DNA of 64,000 nt from a bacterium (GTDB lineage: Bacteria; Desulfobacterota; DSWW01): NCBI GenBank assembly GCA_028277985.1, contig JANQFG010000068.1, forward strand, positions 1-64,000. Direction: 5' to 3'. The position numbers and the translations under genes were made by a program. Under the pieces are notes generated by a model that made no database searches, was not told where the DNA came from, and was given only the letters and a program-made list of their open reading frames with translations. Of this stretch, positions 1-9,117 are shown piece after piece (the stretch's first letter is position 1; every line of letters starts with the position of its first letter).

Positions 1-665
1 AGGACAAAGGCGCCCTGGTTCTCGTAGGCCCCATCGAATTCGGCGGCCCAGATATCGAAGACCTTGCCGGGGGAGGCCATCCCTGCCAGATAGACCGGAA
101 AGAAGTTGAACAGGAAATGGGGGGCATCGTCCAGCTCCCACGAGACGGGTATCTCGACGATGTTCGTCTCCCGGTCTCCATCCTTGAGATGGTAGAAATT
201 GAAATCGTCCCCCATCATGCTGCTGTCCCAGCGAAACCCGCATTCCTCGAACAGGGCCACCGAGTGAGGGCTCAAGTCCCAGGCAGGTGAGCGGTAGCCC
301 ATGGGTCGCTCCCCGACGGTCTTCTCCAGTGTCTCGATGCCGACCTCCAGGACCCTTTTCTCCTCGTCGCGGTCCAGGTTGGCCGGGCTTTCGTGCAGAT
401 CGCCGTGATGACCGATCTCGTGGCCCCGGGCGTGGATCTCTTTGACCGCCTCGGGGTGGCGGCGAGCCGTATCGCCTGGGACGAAGAACGTGGCCCTGGC
501 CTGGTGCTTGTCGAGCAGATCCAGGACGCGCGGAACACCGACCCGGGCCCCGTAGTGACCGCGAGACTGGGGCGTCGGCGAAGTCAGCCCCACGTTCGTC
601 CACATCGACTCGGCGTCGAAGTCGAAGCCGAGAACGACGGCACACTTCTTCCCGTTGCTCCACAT
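1..665 (-). CDS. Polysaccharide deacetylase, PgdA/HpPgdA-like (partial, 3' end off window)
   Basis: NodB-fold deacetylase that would remove N-acetyl or related groups from a glycan or amide substrate. The visible 221 residues open MWSNGKKCAVVLGFDFDAES, with the metal-binding Asp in the FDFD motif (about residues 15-17). Further on come RATFFVPG and the HHGDLHE segment that supplies the two zinc-ligand histidines, then YRSPAWD. The FDFDAES opening resembles the Helicobacter PgdA-type subgroup rather than PgdA/xylanases. The start is fixed by an AGGAGG (673-678 on the complement) 7 nt upstream. It lies 23 nt downstream of the nitrilase gene on the same strand, so the two are probably co-transcribed. 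The C-terminus is beyond the left edge. Confidence 0.88.
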   Translation of the reverse strand, partial: MWSNGKKCAVVLGFDFDAESMWTNVGLTSPTPQSRGHYGARVGVPRVLDLLDKHQARATFFVPGDTARRHPEAVKEIHARGHEIGHHGDLHESPANLDRDEEKRVLEVGIETLEKTVGERPMGYRSPAWDLSPHSVALFEECGFRWDSSMMGDDFNFYHLKDGDRETNIVEIPVSWELDDAPHFLFNFFPVYLAGMASPGKVFDIWAAEFDGAYENQGAFV

Positions 666-688
666 GGGCAGCCCTCCTGATTGAGCGA

Positions 689-1576
689 CTATGCGTCTTT
701 CGCCTTGGATCCTGTCGGCTCCCGGCTCTCGAAATCGTGCAGGGCTTCGAGCACGTCCCACCTCCGGTCTTTGAGCGTCGTCACGGTGCCCTTGCTTCTG
801 TGCTCGTACAGCTGTTCCGTGTCCAGGTCGGCGGTGGCTATTGTTTCCTCGTTGAGTGGGGACTCGGCGGCAATCCCTTTCAATGGAAACCCGGTGTCGC
901 AGGGGGTCAGGATCGAGGCCATGCCCCACAGAGGAATGCCGGCCGCGTTCCCCAGGAGGCTGCAGTGAACTACGTACACCTGGTCCTCGACGCAGCGTGC
1001 ATGGCCGCAGTGCCGTACCCGCCAGTACCCCTGCTCGTCGAAGGTGGCGGAGGGCGAGATCAGGATGTCGGCGCCCCGCAGAGTCATGAGCCGGGATGTC
1101 TCTGGAAATTCGAGGTCGTAACAGGTCAGGATGCTGAACTTGACCTTCTCGGTCTCGAATATCTTCAACTCGTCTCCCGGCGCGGTCCAGGCCGTCTCGA
1201 GCGGGACGAGGTGGCACTTCTGCTGTTCCCAGACCTTGCCCTCCGGCGAGAAGAGATGGCCCGTGTTGTAGAACTTGCCTTCCACCTCCTTGAGGTGCGA
1301 ACCGGCCACGATGTAGCAGGCCTTGCTTTTGGATAGGCCGCTGAACAGGCTGACGTAGTCTCCGGTAAATGTCGTGAGCCGGGCGAATTTGTCGATGAGG
1401 TCCGGTTCTTCGAAAAAGTTCAGAAGCTCCATGGTAAAGAGCTCCGGAAACACGACGATGTCCGGTTCCTCGGCCGCTGCCTGCTCCACCAGTCGGGTCA
1501 CGTGGTCGGCAAAGTCGTCAAAGGAGCTGACCGGGCCTGCCTTGAACGGGACGGCCGAGATGCGGATCTTTGCCAT
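689..1576 (-). CDS. Carbon-nitrogen hydrolase (nitrilase superfamily)
   Basis: Predicted cytoplasmic amidase or nitrilase of 295 residues. The Glu-Lys-Cys triad is visible: Glu45 in VVFPELF, Lys120 in EQQKCHL, Cys152 in ILTCYDLEFPE. The rest follows the C-N hydrolase fold (VAGSHL, ADILISPSA, ARCVEDQVYVVHC). I start at the ATG for MAKIRIS because it follows a GGGGGA stretch; an upstream in-frame extension to 1657 is out of character. The substrate cannot be read from sequence. It precedes the polysaccharide deacetylase with a 23-nt gap, so both may act on the same amide- or acetamido-containing compound (inference). Confidence 0.9.
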   Translation of the reverse strand: MAKIRISAVPFKAGPVSSFDDFADHVTRLVEQAAAEEPDIVVFPELFTMELLNFFEEPDLIDKFARLTTFTGDYVSLFSGLSKSKACYIVAGSHLKEVEGKFYNTGHLFSPEGKVWEQQKCHLVPLETAWTAPGDELKIFETEKVKFSILTCYDLEFPETSRLMTLRGADILISPSATFDEQGYWRVRHCGHARCVEDQVYVVHCSLLGNAAGIPLWGMASILTPCDTGFPLKGIAAESPLNEETIATADLDTEQLYEHRSKGTVTTLKDRRWDVLEALHDFESREPTGSKAKDA

Positions 1577-1781
1577 GGGCGATTCCCCCTTTTCGAGCCG
1601 GGTGCGGATTGAGGTCGTTGGAGCCCCCATTCTCCGTGTAAGACCCCAAAGATTCAAGAGGCCCTCGGCCGCAATTCTGAAGATTATTGCTTCCAGGGAC
1701 GGCCCTGGACAATAATGTCGCTGCGTCGGCCGGGAAACCTAGTCCAGTCCAATCCAGATATTGATAAGAGGAACTTCCGGT

Positions 1782-3170
1782 ATGGCAAAGAAAGCACCGG
1801 TTCGAGTGGCCCTCCTGGGTGCAGGGGAAAGAGGGCAGGTGATGTTCGGGATCTTTGCGGAGAAGCACCCGGAGCTGTTTCAGTACGTGGCCGTAGCCGA
1901 ACCGAACGAGGATCGGCGTACCCGGTTTTTCGAACGATTCCGGATTCCTCCGGAAAACGCATTTTCCGACTGGAAGGAACTGCTGGACAAACCGCAGATG
2001 GCCGATGCGGTCATCAATGCCATGCCCGACATGCACCACTACGCCTCCACCATCGGCGCACTCAAGAAGGGCTACCACGTGCTGCTCGAGAAACCCATGG
2101 CACAGTCGCCGGGAGAGTGCGTGAGCCTGGTCCGTGAGGCGGAGCGGCAAGGGCGGATTCTCCAGATCTTTCTCGAATGCCGGTACCTGGACCTCTACGA
2201 CCGGATCAGGCAGCTCATAGACAGCGGCTCCATCGGCCGGATCATGGGGCTCCAAACCACGGAGAATCTGGGCTACTGGCACTTCATCATGAGCTATGTG
2301 CGCGGCTTTGCCCGGCGAAGCGCGGACGTGATCTCCTTTCTCTCCGCCAAGGGGATCCACGACTTCGATCTGATCACCTGGTTGAGCGGCAAGCGCCCCC
2401 GCCAGGTTTCCTCTTTCGGCGACCTGACCTTCTTCCGTGAAGAAAACGCACCTCCCGGTGCACCCAGACGATGCCTCGACGGCTGTCCGGCGGAAGATAC
2501 CTGCGCGTTTCATGCCTACAAGCAGTACATCAAGCCGGGATTCCCCGAGATCCCGTATTCCCTGCTCACCGGAATCACTCCGGTTACCTTCTGGGACGGC
2601 TATGTTCGCTACCCGCATCTGAGGAGTCTGTCCGCATACAACCTGACCGCGGTCGACCGGGAGGGCCGCATCGAAGAATTGAAGACCGGACCTCACGGTC
2701 GTTGCGTCTTTTTCTGCGACAACGACGTGATGGACCACCAGGTAGTGAACATCCAGTATGAAGACGGGTTTCTCGCCACCCTGTCCCTGTCTGCATTCAG
2801 CCTGACCTGGGAACGTACCCTGAACATCAACGGGACCACCGGCGAAATCTACTCCAAGGATCTGTCCGGCCGGCTCGAGGTACGGAACTTCTATCCGGGA
2901 AACACGGTGAAGAGGAAGCGCGTCCGGTTCAACCCTCTCTTTCATGGCGGGTCGGACGGTATCGTGCTGATCGAGTTCGCCAAATCCGTGCAGGATTTCG
3001 CGCAGGGCCGGCAGGTTCTGACCCGGGCGGACACGGCCCTGGACAGCCATCTGCTCTGCTTTGCCTCGGAAGAGGCCCGGATCCGGAACACGATCGTCGA
3101 CATGGATGACTTCCGCCGCCGGGCCGAGGCCGAAGCCGACCGGTTGGAACGGACGACCGCATCCGCATGA
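1782..3170 (+). CDS. Gfo/Idh/MocA family oxidoreductase
   Basis: NAD(P)-dependent dehydrogenase of sugars or related alcohols, 462 residues. The N-terminal Rossmann fold has VALLGAGERGQ (GxGxxG) at residues 7-17, and the family Glu-Lys-Pro signature appears as LLEKPMAQ near residue 108. The C-terminal half carries an insert with cysteines (CLDGCPAEDTC) that could bind a metal; this is not part of the usual minimal fold. The ATG at 1782 follows AAGAGGAA with 8-nt spacing and is preferred over the in-frame TTG at 1761. It diverges from the nitrilase gene. Substrate unknown. Confidence 0.9.
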   Translation: MAKKAPVRVALLGAGERGQVMFGIFAEKHPELFQYVAVAEPNEDRRTRFFERFRIPPENAFSDWKELLDKPQMADAVINAMPDMHHYASTIGALKKGYHVLLEKPMAQSPGECVSLVREAERQGRILQIFLECRYLDLYDRIRQLIDSGSIGRIMGLQTTENLGYWHFIMSYVRGFARRSADVISFLSAKGIHDFDLITWLSGKRPRQVSSFGDLTFFREENAPPGAPRRCLDGCPAEDTCAFHAYKQYIKPGFPEIPYSLLTGITPVTFWDGYVRYPHLRSLSAYNLTAVDREGRIEELKTGPHGRCVFFCDNDVMDHQVVNIQYEDGFLATLSLSAFSLTWERTLNINGTTGEIYSKDLSGRLEVRNFYPGNTVKRKRVRFNPLFHGGSDGIVLIEFAKSVQDFAQGRQVLTRADTALDSHLLCFASEEARIRNTIVDMDDFRRRAEAEADRLERTTASA

Positions 3171-3220
3171 CCCTTCACGCAGCTGGCCCCTAGAGTCTTG
3201 CCTAAATAGTAAAAAATCAA

Positions 3221-3249
3221 TTGACATGCCATAAAATGCTTGCTAGAGA
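3221..3249 (+). promoter_or_regulatory. Sigma-70-like promoter for the secreted repeat protein
   Basis: A perfect TTGACA (3221-3226) is followed after exactly 17 bp by TAGAGA (3244-3249, 3 of 6 to TATAAT). Transcription would start near 3256, which excludes the upstream TTG/ATG codons at 3240 and 3249 as starts of the next gene. Confidence 0.5.
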
Positions 3250-3299
3250 TGAATTGTGGGGCGAAGCTGCGTCCGCCGAATCCCGGTACCCCGAACGAG

Positions 3300-4952
3300 A
3301 TGGCAGAAGGCATGTACTCACGGACCAGGATCGGAATCTGCTTAGGGGTGATCGTCATTCTTCTACTTCGAGCAGGCGGGGCCTCTGCCCAGCACACGAT
3401 TATTCGGCTCGGGGGCGGCTACTACGATTATCCTCCCGAGGTTGCCAGTGGACACGTGGTGTGGCGGGGACATGACGGCTCGGGCGATGAGATCTTCATG
3501 TACGATGGCACTGCCAAAGTCCAGATCCCGCAGAACGATTACCGTTTTTCTTCCCCGGATGTGAACAATGACGGGCATGTGGTGTGGCAGCAATGCGACG
3601 GTCCGGATTGCTACGGGGGAGGCGACGACTACGAAATCTACCTGTACGGCGGCGTGAGCACGACACCGCTGACGAACAACGACAACTCCGATGTTCTCCC
3701 GCAGATCAGCAATGGCGGGTACATAGTCTGGTCCGGATGTGACACGGACGATTGCAGCTCGTCCGGAGACGGAGACTATGAGATCTTCCTTTACGACGGG
3801 ACGGGCACCACACAACTCACGAACAACGATCTCGATGACCTGTATGCCAGGGTGAACGACGTCGGGCACGTGGCCTGGAGACACGATGACGGCTCAGACT
3901 ATGAGATCTTCCTCTACAACGGGACGGCCACGATACAGCTTACGGATACCGACGCGGACGAATCCTTGCCCGAGATAAACAATGACGGGCATGTGGTCTG
4001 GTCCCGATGCGACACGGCGGACTGTTCCTATTACGGCGACGGGGACCATGAGATCTATCTTTACGACGGCTCGAGTACCATCCAACTCACGAATAACGAT
4101 TATGAGGACAAAGCCGCCCGGATCAACAATCACGGTTGGGTGGTCTGGGTTGGATGTGAGGGGGTGGACTGCGGCTACGGGGCCACCTACGACTATGAGA
4201 TCTTTCTTCACGATGGGACGAGCACGACCCAGCTTACGAACAACAGCCATGATGATTACCGACCCCAGGTAGGCGACACCGGATACGTGGTCTGGGATGG
4301 ATGGGACGGCTCAAGCCTTCAAGTCTTCCTGTACGACGGCACGACCACGACCCAGCTCACGGATGATGCCGACTATGACTGGTACACACGGGTAAACGAT
4401 GAGGGGTGGGTGGTCTGGCAGAGGCGGCATGGGTCATCCGTGGGGGACCACTCGAACTACCTGGCCATGCCCTGCTCGTATGATGACGACAATGACAATG
4501 ATGGATATATCAGTGCCTCGTGCGGGGGCGATGACTGCCACGATTTCAACCCGAACATCTACCCTGGCAACGCCAACATATACTGCGACTGTGGAGAACC
4601 CTATCCGCAGGGAACGGATGAGATCTGCGGCGACGGTTATGACAATGACTGCAGCGGTGCCCTGGATGACAGGGACCTGGACGGCGACGGCTACATCGCC
4701 GAAGCGTGCGGAGGGCAGGATTGCCATGACACGAACGAGAATGTGAATCCCGGCAGGACCGAAATCCCAAACAACAATTGGGACGACGACTGCGACCCTC
4801 TCACGCCTTCGTATCCGCAGGCAGCGAATACCGTTGCGTCATCCCATGGCAGGAGCACGCTCATCGGATCCGGATTGTTGAACTCGGCTGCAGTTGTTCT
4901 CTTGCCCGTCCTCGGGGTCATCTTCCTTAGGATTCTCCGCTGGCGGAGGTAG
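3300..4952 (+). CDS. Secreted beta-propeller-like repeat protein with MopE-type Asp/Cys-rich region and C-terminal membrane/Arg sorting tail
   Basis: Export signal MYSRTRIGICLGVIVILLLRAG ending GASAQ, then seven full ~50-residue repeats with the pattern DGHVVW...YEIFLYDGT.TTQLTNND (eight VVW-type motifs), as in TolB/WD-type propeller blades. Four blades carry an extra Cys pair (CDGPDC, CDTDDC, CDTADC, CEGVDC). The C-terminal third has Asp-rich DNDNDGY and DLDGDGY segments with Cys pairs and NPGRTEI, matching the putative metal-binding motif of MopE-like proteins. It ends in a hydrophobic helix and RILRWRR, like a protein-sorting signal. ATGs at 3300 and 3312 are both possible; the promoter just upstream rules out earlier ones. 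Role unknown; probably surface-attached. Confidence 0.75.
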   Translation: MAEGMYSRTRIGICLGVIVILLLRAGGASAQHTIIRLGGGYYDYPPEVASGHVVWRGHDGSGDEIFMYDGTAKVQIPQNDYRFSSPDVNNDGHVVWQQCDGPDCYGGGDDYEIYLYGGVSTTPLTNNDNSDVLPQISNGGYIVWSGCDTDDCSSSGDGDYEIFLYDGTGTTQLTNNDLDDLYARVNDVGHVAWRHDDGSDYEIFLYNGTATIQLTDTDADESLPEINNDGHVVWSRCDTADCSYYGDGDHEIYLYDGSSTIQLTNNDYEDKAARINNHGWVVWVGCEGVDCGYGATYDYEIFLHDGTSTTQLTNNSHDDYRPQVGDTGYVVWDGWDGSSLQVFLYDGTTTTQLTDDADYDWYTRVNDEGWVVWQRRHGSSVGDHSNYLAMPCSYDDDNDNDGYISASCGGDDCHDFNPNIYPGNANIYCDCGEPYPQGTDEICGDGYDNDCSGALDDRDLDGDGYIAEACGGQDCHDTNENVNPGRTEIPNNNWDDDCDPLTPSYPQAANTVASSHGRSTLIGSGLLNSAAVVLLPVLGVIFLRILRWRR

Positions 4953-4957
4953 GAGGC

Positions 4958-6892
4958 TCACAGAGCTTCCGAGGTTGCCTCGGCAGCGGGGCGATCGAGC
5001 AATTCCTTCAACTCCTCCTCCTGAAGGGTCTCCTTTTCCAAAAGGGTCGCGGAAAGGGTCTCCAGCTGTTCGCGCTTGTCTGTGAGGATCTGCTGAACCC
5101 GGCCGTGGGCCTCGGTTACCAGGCTTAGGATTTCTTCGTCGATGGCCCGGGCCGTTTCCTCGCTGTATTCCCTCGACGGGGTCGAACCGCCGGGACCGCC
5201 ATTGAGAAACATGGGGCGCTTCTGCTCGCTGTAGGTGACGAGCCCGAGTCGCTCGCTCATGCCGTATTCGGTGACCATGCTTCTGGCGATGTCCGTGGCC
5301 CGCTGCAGGTCATTCTGGGCTCCTGTCGAAATGTCTCCGAAGACGATCTCCTCTGCCACCCTGCCTCCCAGCAGAACGCAGAGGCGGTCACGAAGCTCTT
5401 CACGGGTCATGAGGTAGCGGTCTTCGGTGGGCAGTTGCTGCGTATATCCCAGCGCCGCGATCCCCCGGGGAATGATACTGACCTTGTTGACGGGGTCTGC
5501 CGTGGGAAGGCTCATGGCCACCAAGGCATGGCCGGCCTCGTGATAGGCTACGATTCGCTTCTCCTTCTGGTTGATCATTCGATTCTTCTTTTCCAGACCA
5601 CCGATGACCCGGTCGATCGACTCCTGGAAATCCTTCATTTGCACCGTGTCCTTGTTTGCCCTCGCTGAGAGCAGGGCAGCCTCGTTCACGAGATTCGCCA
5701 GATCCGCCCCGACGAATCCGGGTGTCAGCGCCGCGACCCTTGCCAGGTCGACATCCGTGCCCAGTTTCACTTCCTTGGTGTGGACCTTCAGGATGAATTC
5801 GCGACCCGCAACGTCGGGCCGGTCGATGGCCACGTGACGGTCGAATCGCCCAGGCCTCAGAAGGGCCGGGTCGAGGATCTCGGGCCGGTTCGTCGCCGCC
5901 ATGATGATTACACCAGCGTTCACATCGAAGCCGTCCATTTCCACCAGGAGCTGGTTCAGGGTCTGCTCACGCTCGTCATGTCCTCCAAAGGTGCCTACGC
6001 CCCTTGCCTTTCCGAGAGCATCCAGCTCGTCGATGAAGATGATGCAGGGTGCGTTCTCCTTTGCCTGACCGAATAGATCCCGGACGCGTGCCGCGCCCAC
6101 ACCGACAAACATCTCCACAAAATCCGACCCGCTGATGCTGAAGAAGGGGACTCCGGATTCGCCTGCCACCGCCTTGGCGAGCAGGGTCTTCCCGGTTCCC
6201 GGTGCACCGACCAGAAGAACGCCTTTGGGGATCTTCCCACCGAGGCGCGTGAATTTCTCCGGGGTCTTGAGGAACTCGACGATTTCCGCAAGCTCATCCT
6301 TCGCCTCATCGATGCCGGCCACATCATTGAACGTTACGGGCACCTCTTGCTCGGCAAAGATCTTGGCTCGGGATTTGCCGACCGACAGCACGCCCTGCGG
6401 CCCCCCCGCCATTCGGCCGATGAGAAATCTCCAGATCAGGAAAAAGATCAGCAGCGGGAACACCCATGAAAGCAAGCCGGCCAGCCATTTGCTGGCGCGG
6501 CGGCCGGTATAGGCAATTCCCTTTTCATCCAAAAGCTTGACCAGCTCCGGGTCATCCACGCGGACCGTCACGAAAGGTCGGTCCGGCCGGCCCTGCTTGT
6601 CCTTCAAGAGCTTTCCCGTGATCTGTTCCGGCCTCAGAACGAGTTCCTTGACCTGGCTGTCCATGACGTATCTCTTGAATTCCGAATAGCGGATCGTCTC
6701 GACCTGCTTCTCGGCCATGTAGTCGTGGATCAGGGAAAAGACCAGAATGGCCAGAAAGAAATACCATATGGAAAACTGGAACTTGCGGCGGTTCGGGTCG
6801 CCCTTGGGGGGAATGGTCGGCCTCATCTTGTCGAGTACGCTGTCGTCCTGCGGTCTCGAGCTTCGCGGGTTCTTGTACATGTTTTGCCCCAT
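4958..6892 (-). CDS. ftsH: ATP-dependent zinc metalloprotease FtsH
   Basis: Membrane-anchored AAA+ protease that degrades misfolded membrane and regulatory proteins. Visible are two N-terminal membrane helices ([16 protein letters not shown] and [15 protein letters not shown]) flanking a periplasmic domain. Then come Walker A GAPGTGKT, Walker [10 protein letters not shown], the SRH Arg finger region [15 protein letters not shown], and the zinc site HEAGH in [13 protein letters not shown]. Length (about 644) is normal. The start is uncertain: ATGs at 6892 and 6880 both precede the conserved region, and the ORF stays open to 6952. The stop is 5 nt from the stop of the convergent repeat protein. 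Confidence 0.95.
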   Translation of the reverse strand: MGQNMYKNPRSSRPQDDSVLDKMRPTIPPKGDPNRRKFQFSIWYFFLAILVFSLIHDYMAEKQVETIRYSEFKRYVMDSQVKELVLRPEQITGKLLKDKQGRPDRPFVTVRVDDPELVKLLDEKGIAYTGRRASKWLAGLLSWVFPLLIFFLIWRFLIGRMAGGPQGVLSVGKSRAKIFAEQEVPVTFNDVAGIDEAKDELAEIVEFLKTPEKFTRLGGKIPKGVLLVGAPGTGKTLLAKAVAGESGVPFFSISGSDFVEMFVGVGAARVRDLFGQAKENAPCIIFIDELDALGKARGVGTFGGHDEREQTLNQLLVEMDGFDVNAGVIIMAATNRPEILDPALLRPGRFDRHVAIDRPDVAGREFILKVHTKEVKLGTDVDLARVAALTPGFVGADLANLVNEAALLSARANKDTVQMKDFQESIDRVIGGLEKKNRMINQKEKRIVAYHEAGHALVAMSLPTADPVNKVSIIPRGIAALGYTQQLPTEDRYLMTREELRDRLCVLLGGRVAEEIVFGDISTGAQNDLQRATDIARSMVTEYGMSERLGLVTYSEQKRPMFLNGGPGGSTPSREYSEETARAIDEEILSLVTEAHGRVQQILTDKREQLETLSATLLEKETLQEEELKELLDRPAAEATSEAL

Positions 6893-6994
6893 CAGATGTA
6901 TGGATTCCACGGTTTTAGAGGGCAAGGTAATCACGCATTGGGTCATAGTCAAAAAAATAGCGGGGGCTGGGGCGCCGGTTCGGCGGGGTGTTTC

Positions 6995-8536
6995 CTAGGG
7001 GGAAGAGGTCTTTGGGAGGGGATCCGGAGCGCCCGTTCCGGGATCCATGGGCATACACTGCGGGTCAACACCCAGGTCGAGATAGTGCCTCCTGACCCTG
7101 CTCGCATCGAAATCCACTCCGCACCATTCTCGTAACTGTTCCAGGGCTTTCGGTGTCATCCGGTTGTGTGAGCGGTTCCGTTGCAGATTTCGCTGGAAGG
7201 CGCGCCAGATCCGCGCAGCGTCTTTCGGGTTTTGGGGCTCTGCCCCGCGCTTCTCGTCGAACACGAGTCTTTCAAAGGCTTCGAGAAGGTTGCCGATCCC
7301 GAAGAGGCTGCCCTGGTAATACGCTAGGTACTCGTCGTCCGCGACGGCGAGAGCCTCTTGCTCCTGGCCTAGGCGGATGATGGCGTGAGTCATTTCGTGC
7401 AAAAGCAGTTCACCGGACACGGAAGGGCTCTCCGGGGGGGCTGCCAGCACGATACAGTCCTCCAGGAAACCGGAAGGCGCAGTGAGGAGTTCGGCGTAAA
7501 AGGCGAGGACGTCGTCGGCGAGGTGTTTCGGGTCCACCACGAGCGAGAGACCCGATTCGAAGAGTCGTTTCCGGTAACTCTCGGTATCGCCGTAGGAGGC
7601 CACTTCTCTGAAACGGCAGTCATCGTGCGTCTGCAATCGTTCGACGATCTTGCGGTATGCCGAACCCTTCCAATCGTGTTCGACCCTCTCCTCTGTGGGA
7701 GCCTTCCGGCTTTTCACGGGAGTCGCTGCAATATCCTTCCGAAGCCTGTCGGTGCTGAAGAAGTCGGCGTCAAGCCCTACGTTGAACTTGTACTCGATCA
7801 GGCGCACCTCGGCCTTCAGAGCGCCCCGAGAGAAGAGACGGAGCCTGTCTGCAACGAGCACGCCGTTCACGTTCCTGTAAGAATCGATGTGCGCGACGAT
7901 GGGATGGGATTCTTCGCCCTGGGCATACTGCGTACGCTCCAGGTATTCGAGCCTGGAGATCAGGTGCGTTCGATCATCAAAGTACAGGTAGTAGACCAAT
8001 CCGGATGGAGCTTCGACGACCACCTCCTGCAGCCACCTGCCATCCTGCCGGGTCCTCTTGCCCAGGGTCGCCGGATACGGCTCGGTGCCGATCGGTAACA
8101 GGGAGAAGATCCTGTTCAGTTCCATGTTTTCCAGCAGTGTGTTCAGGTCCTTGTCCAGGCCGAAGCGGACACGTCGCCCGTAGGCCTCCACAAAGCTCTT
8201 TCCGTCGTACTGCTGAGATTTGACGATAGCGCCGTCTCGAATCGTGTCCTGCCGGAAGAAGTTGGGCTTCATCGTCCATGCTTTCTGAAGGATCTCGGCT
8301 CTGTAGACGTCATGGTATACGATGTTCGTTACCGAGTAGTCGTCCTTCAGGCCTTTCAGCTTCGCGAGCCCTCCCCTCGCTGAGATGGCGTCGGACAGGA
8401 ATCTCTTCAGGGCCTCGTCGCACTCCGGCTCCGGGGTCTGCAGAACAACGCCCATGAGGACAAGGAGCGTCGCACAGGAGATGCGCAAGAGAGTTCGCAG
8501 CTGCAAGACTTTCATTTCAATGAGTTTTGTCTGCAT
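6995..8536 (-). CDS. LolA-like domain fused to an HExxH metallopeptidase-type domain
   Basis: Exported protein of 513 residues. A hydrophobic signal (about residues 12-33) is followed by a region typical of outer-membrane lipoprotein-sorting (LolA-like) folds: ARGGLAKLKGLKD, then repeated beta pairs such as VYYLYFDDRTHLISRLEY (about 40-270). The C-terminal half holds a zinc-peptidase motif, HEMTH (His380, Glu381, His384), with a plausible third ligand Glu402 in DDEYLAYY. No exact family is recognised, so the function is only inferred: an envelope-located peptidase with a lipid- or polymer-binding N-domain. Start chosen at MQTKLIEMKV; the ORF extends further upstream without a signal. Confidence 0.6.
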   Translation of the reverse strand: MQTKLIEMKVLQLRTLLRISCATLLVLMGVVLQTPEPECDEALKRFLSDAISARGGLAKLKGLKDDYSVTNIVYHDVYRAEILQKAWTMKPNFFRQDTIRDGAIVKSQQYDGKSFVEAYGRRVRFGLDKDLNTLLENMELNRIFSLLPIGTEPYPATLGKRTRQDGRWLQEVVVEAPSGLVYYLYFDDRTHLISRLEYLERTQYAQGEESHPIVAHIDSYRNVNGVLVADRLRLFSRGALKAEVRLIEYKFNVGLDADFFSTDRLRKDIAATPVKSRKAPTEERVEHDWKGSAYRKIVERLQTHDDCRFREVASYGDTESYRKRLFESGLSLVVDPKHLADDVLAFYAELLTAPSGFLEDCIVLAAPPESPSVSGELLLHEMTHAIIRLGQEQEALAVADDEYLAYYQGSLFGIGNLLEAFERLVFDEKRGAEPQNPKDAARIWRAFQRNLQRNRSHNRMTPKALEQLREWCGVDFDASRVRRHYLDLGVDPQCMPMDPGTGAPDPLPKTSSP

Positions 8537-8724
8537 GGGTTCCCGGGGTCCTGGGTTGGCCTCTTCTTCTTTCCATAGGGGAAGATCGTCCCGAACGCAG
8601 AGGATCTTGATTTCACGGACATGCGTTTCCCGTCGGCGTTGAGCGAATGCACTGAATCGTGATAGAAAACAGTTTCCAATGGTCACCTTCTCATGCGCGC
8701 CCAAGCACGAACAGGAGGATGAAG

Positions 8725-9117
8725 ATGCTGGATTTCATCGACCCACGGATCATCGCCGTAGTCCAGATTCTGGCGGCGCTGGGGATCGCCCGGTTCTGGA
8801 TGACGTGGTTGAAAACGGAGCACAACGAACCCTGGCTGCCCACCGGATACGTCGAGCACGAACGATGCTTCGTCTATCCCGATTCGGTATTGGCCGCGCT
8901 CATGGTGATCTCGGCGATTCTGCTGTTCCTCGGAAAGCCGCTGGGCGAACGTCTGACACTCGTGTGCGGCGGCATGATGCTCTTTCTCACCGTGATCGAC
9001 ACCGCCTATTTCCTGCAGAACGGGATGTTCGCCAAGGAGAAGGGGGGCGGGGAGAACCTTCCCCTGATCCTCGTGTTGATCGTCGTGAGTTCCCTGATGA
9101 TCCTGCGTTTTCTCTAG
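8725..9117 (+). CDS. Small hypothetical membrane protein
   Basis: A 130-residue protein with about four hydrophobic segments: IIAVVQILAALGIARFWM, SVLAALMVISAILLFLG, LTLVCGGMMLFLTVID and LPLILVLIVVSSLMIL. The ATG at 8725 has a perfect AGGAGG 6 nt upstream; the ATG at 8719 touches that site and is rejected. Its stop overlaps the stop of the convergent MFS gene by 4 bp. I do not recognise a family. The sequence HNEPWLPTGYVEHER between the first two helices is hydrophilic and could be a loop. Confidence 0.65.
   Translation: MLDFIDPRIIAVVQILAALGIARFWMTWLKTEHNEPWLPTGYVEHERCFVYPDSVLAALMVISAILLFLGKPLGERLTLVCGGMMLFLTVIDTAYFLQNGMFAKEKGGGENLPLILVLIVVSSLMILRFL

Noticed and set aside
1518-3227. 569-codon minus-strand ORF opposite the Gfo/Idh gene
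   Set aside because: The plus-strand gene shows clear Rossmann and Glu-Lys-Pro motifs; the antisense frame has none and also covers part of the nitrilase gene.
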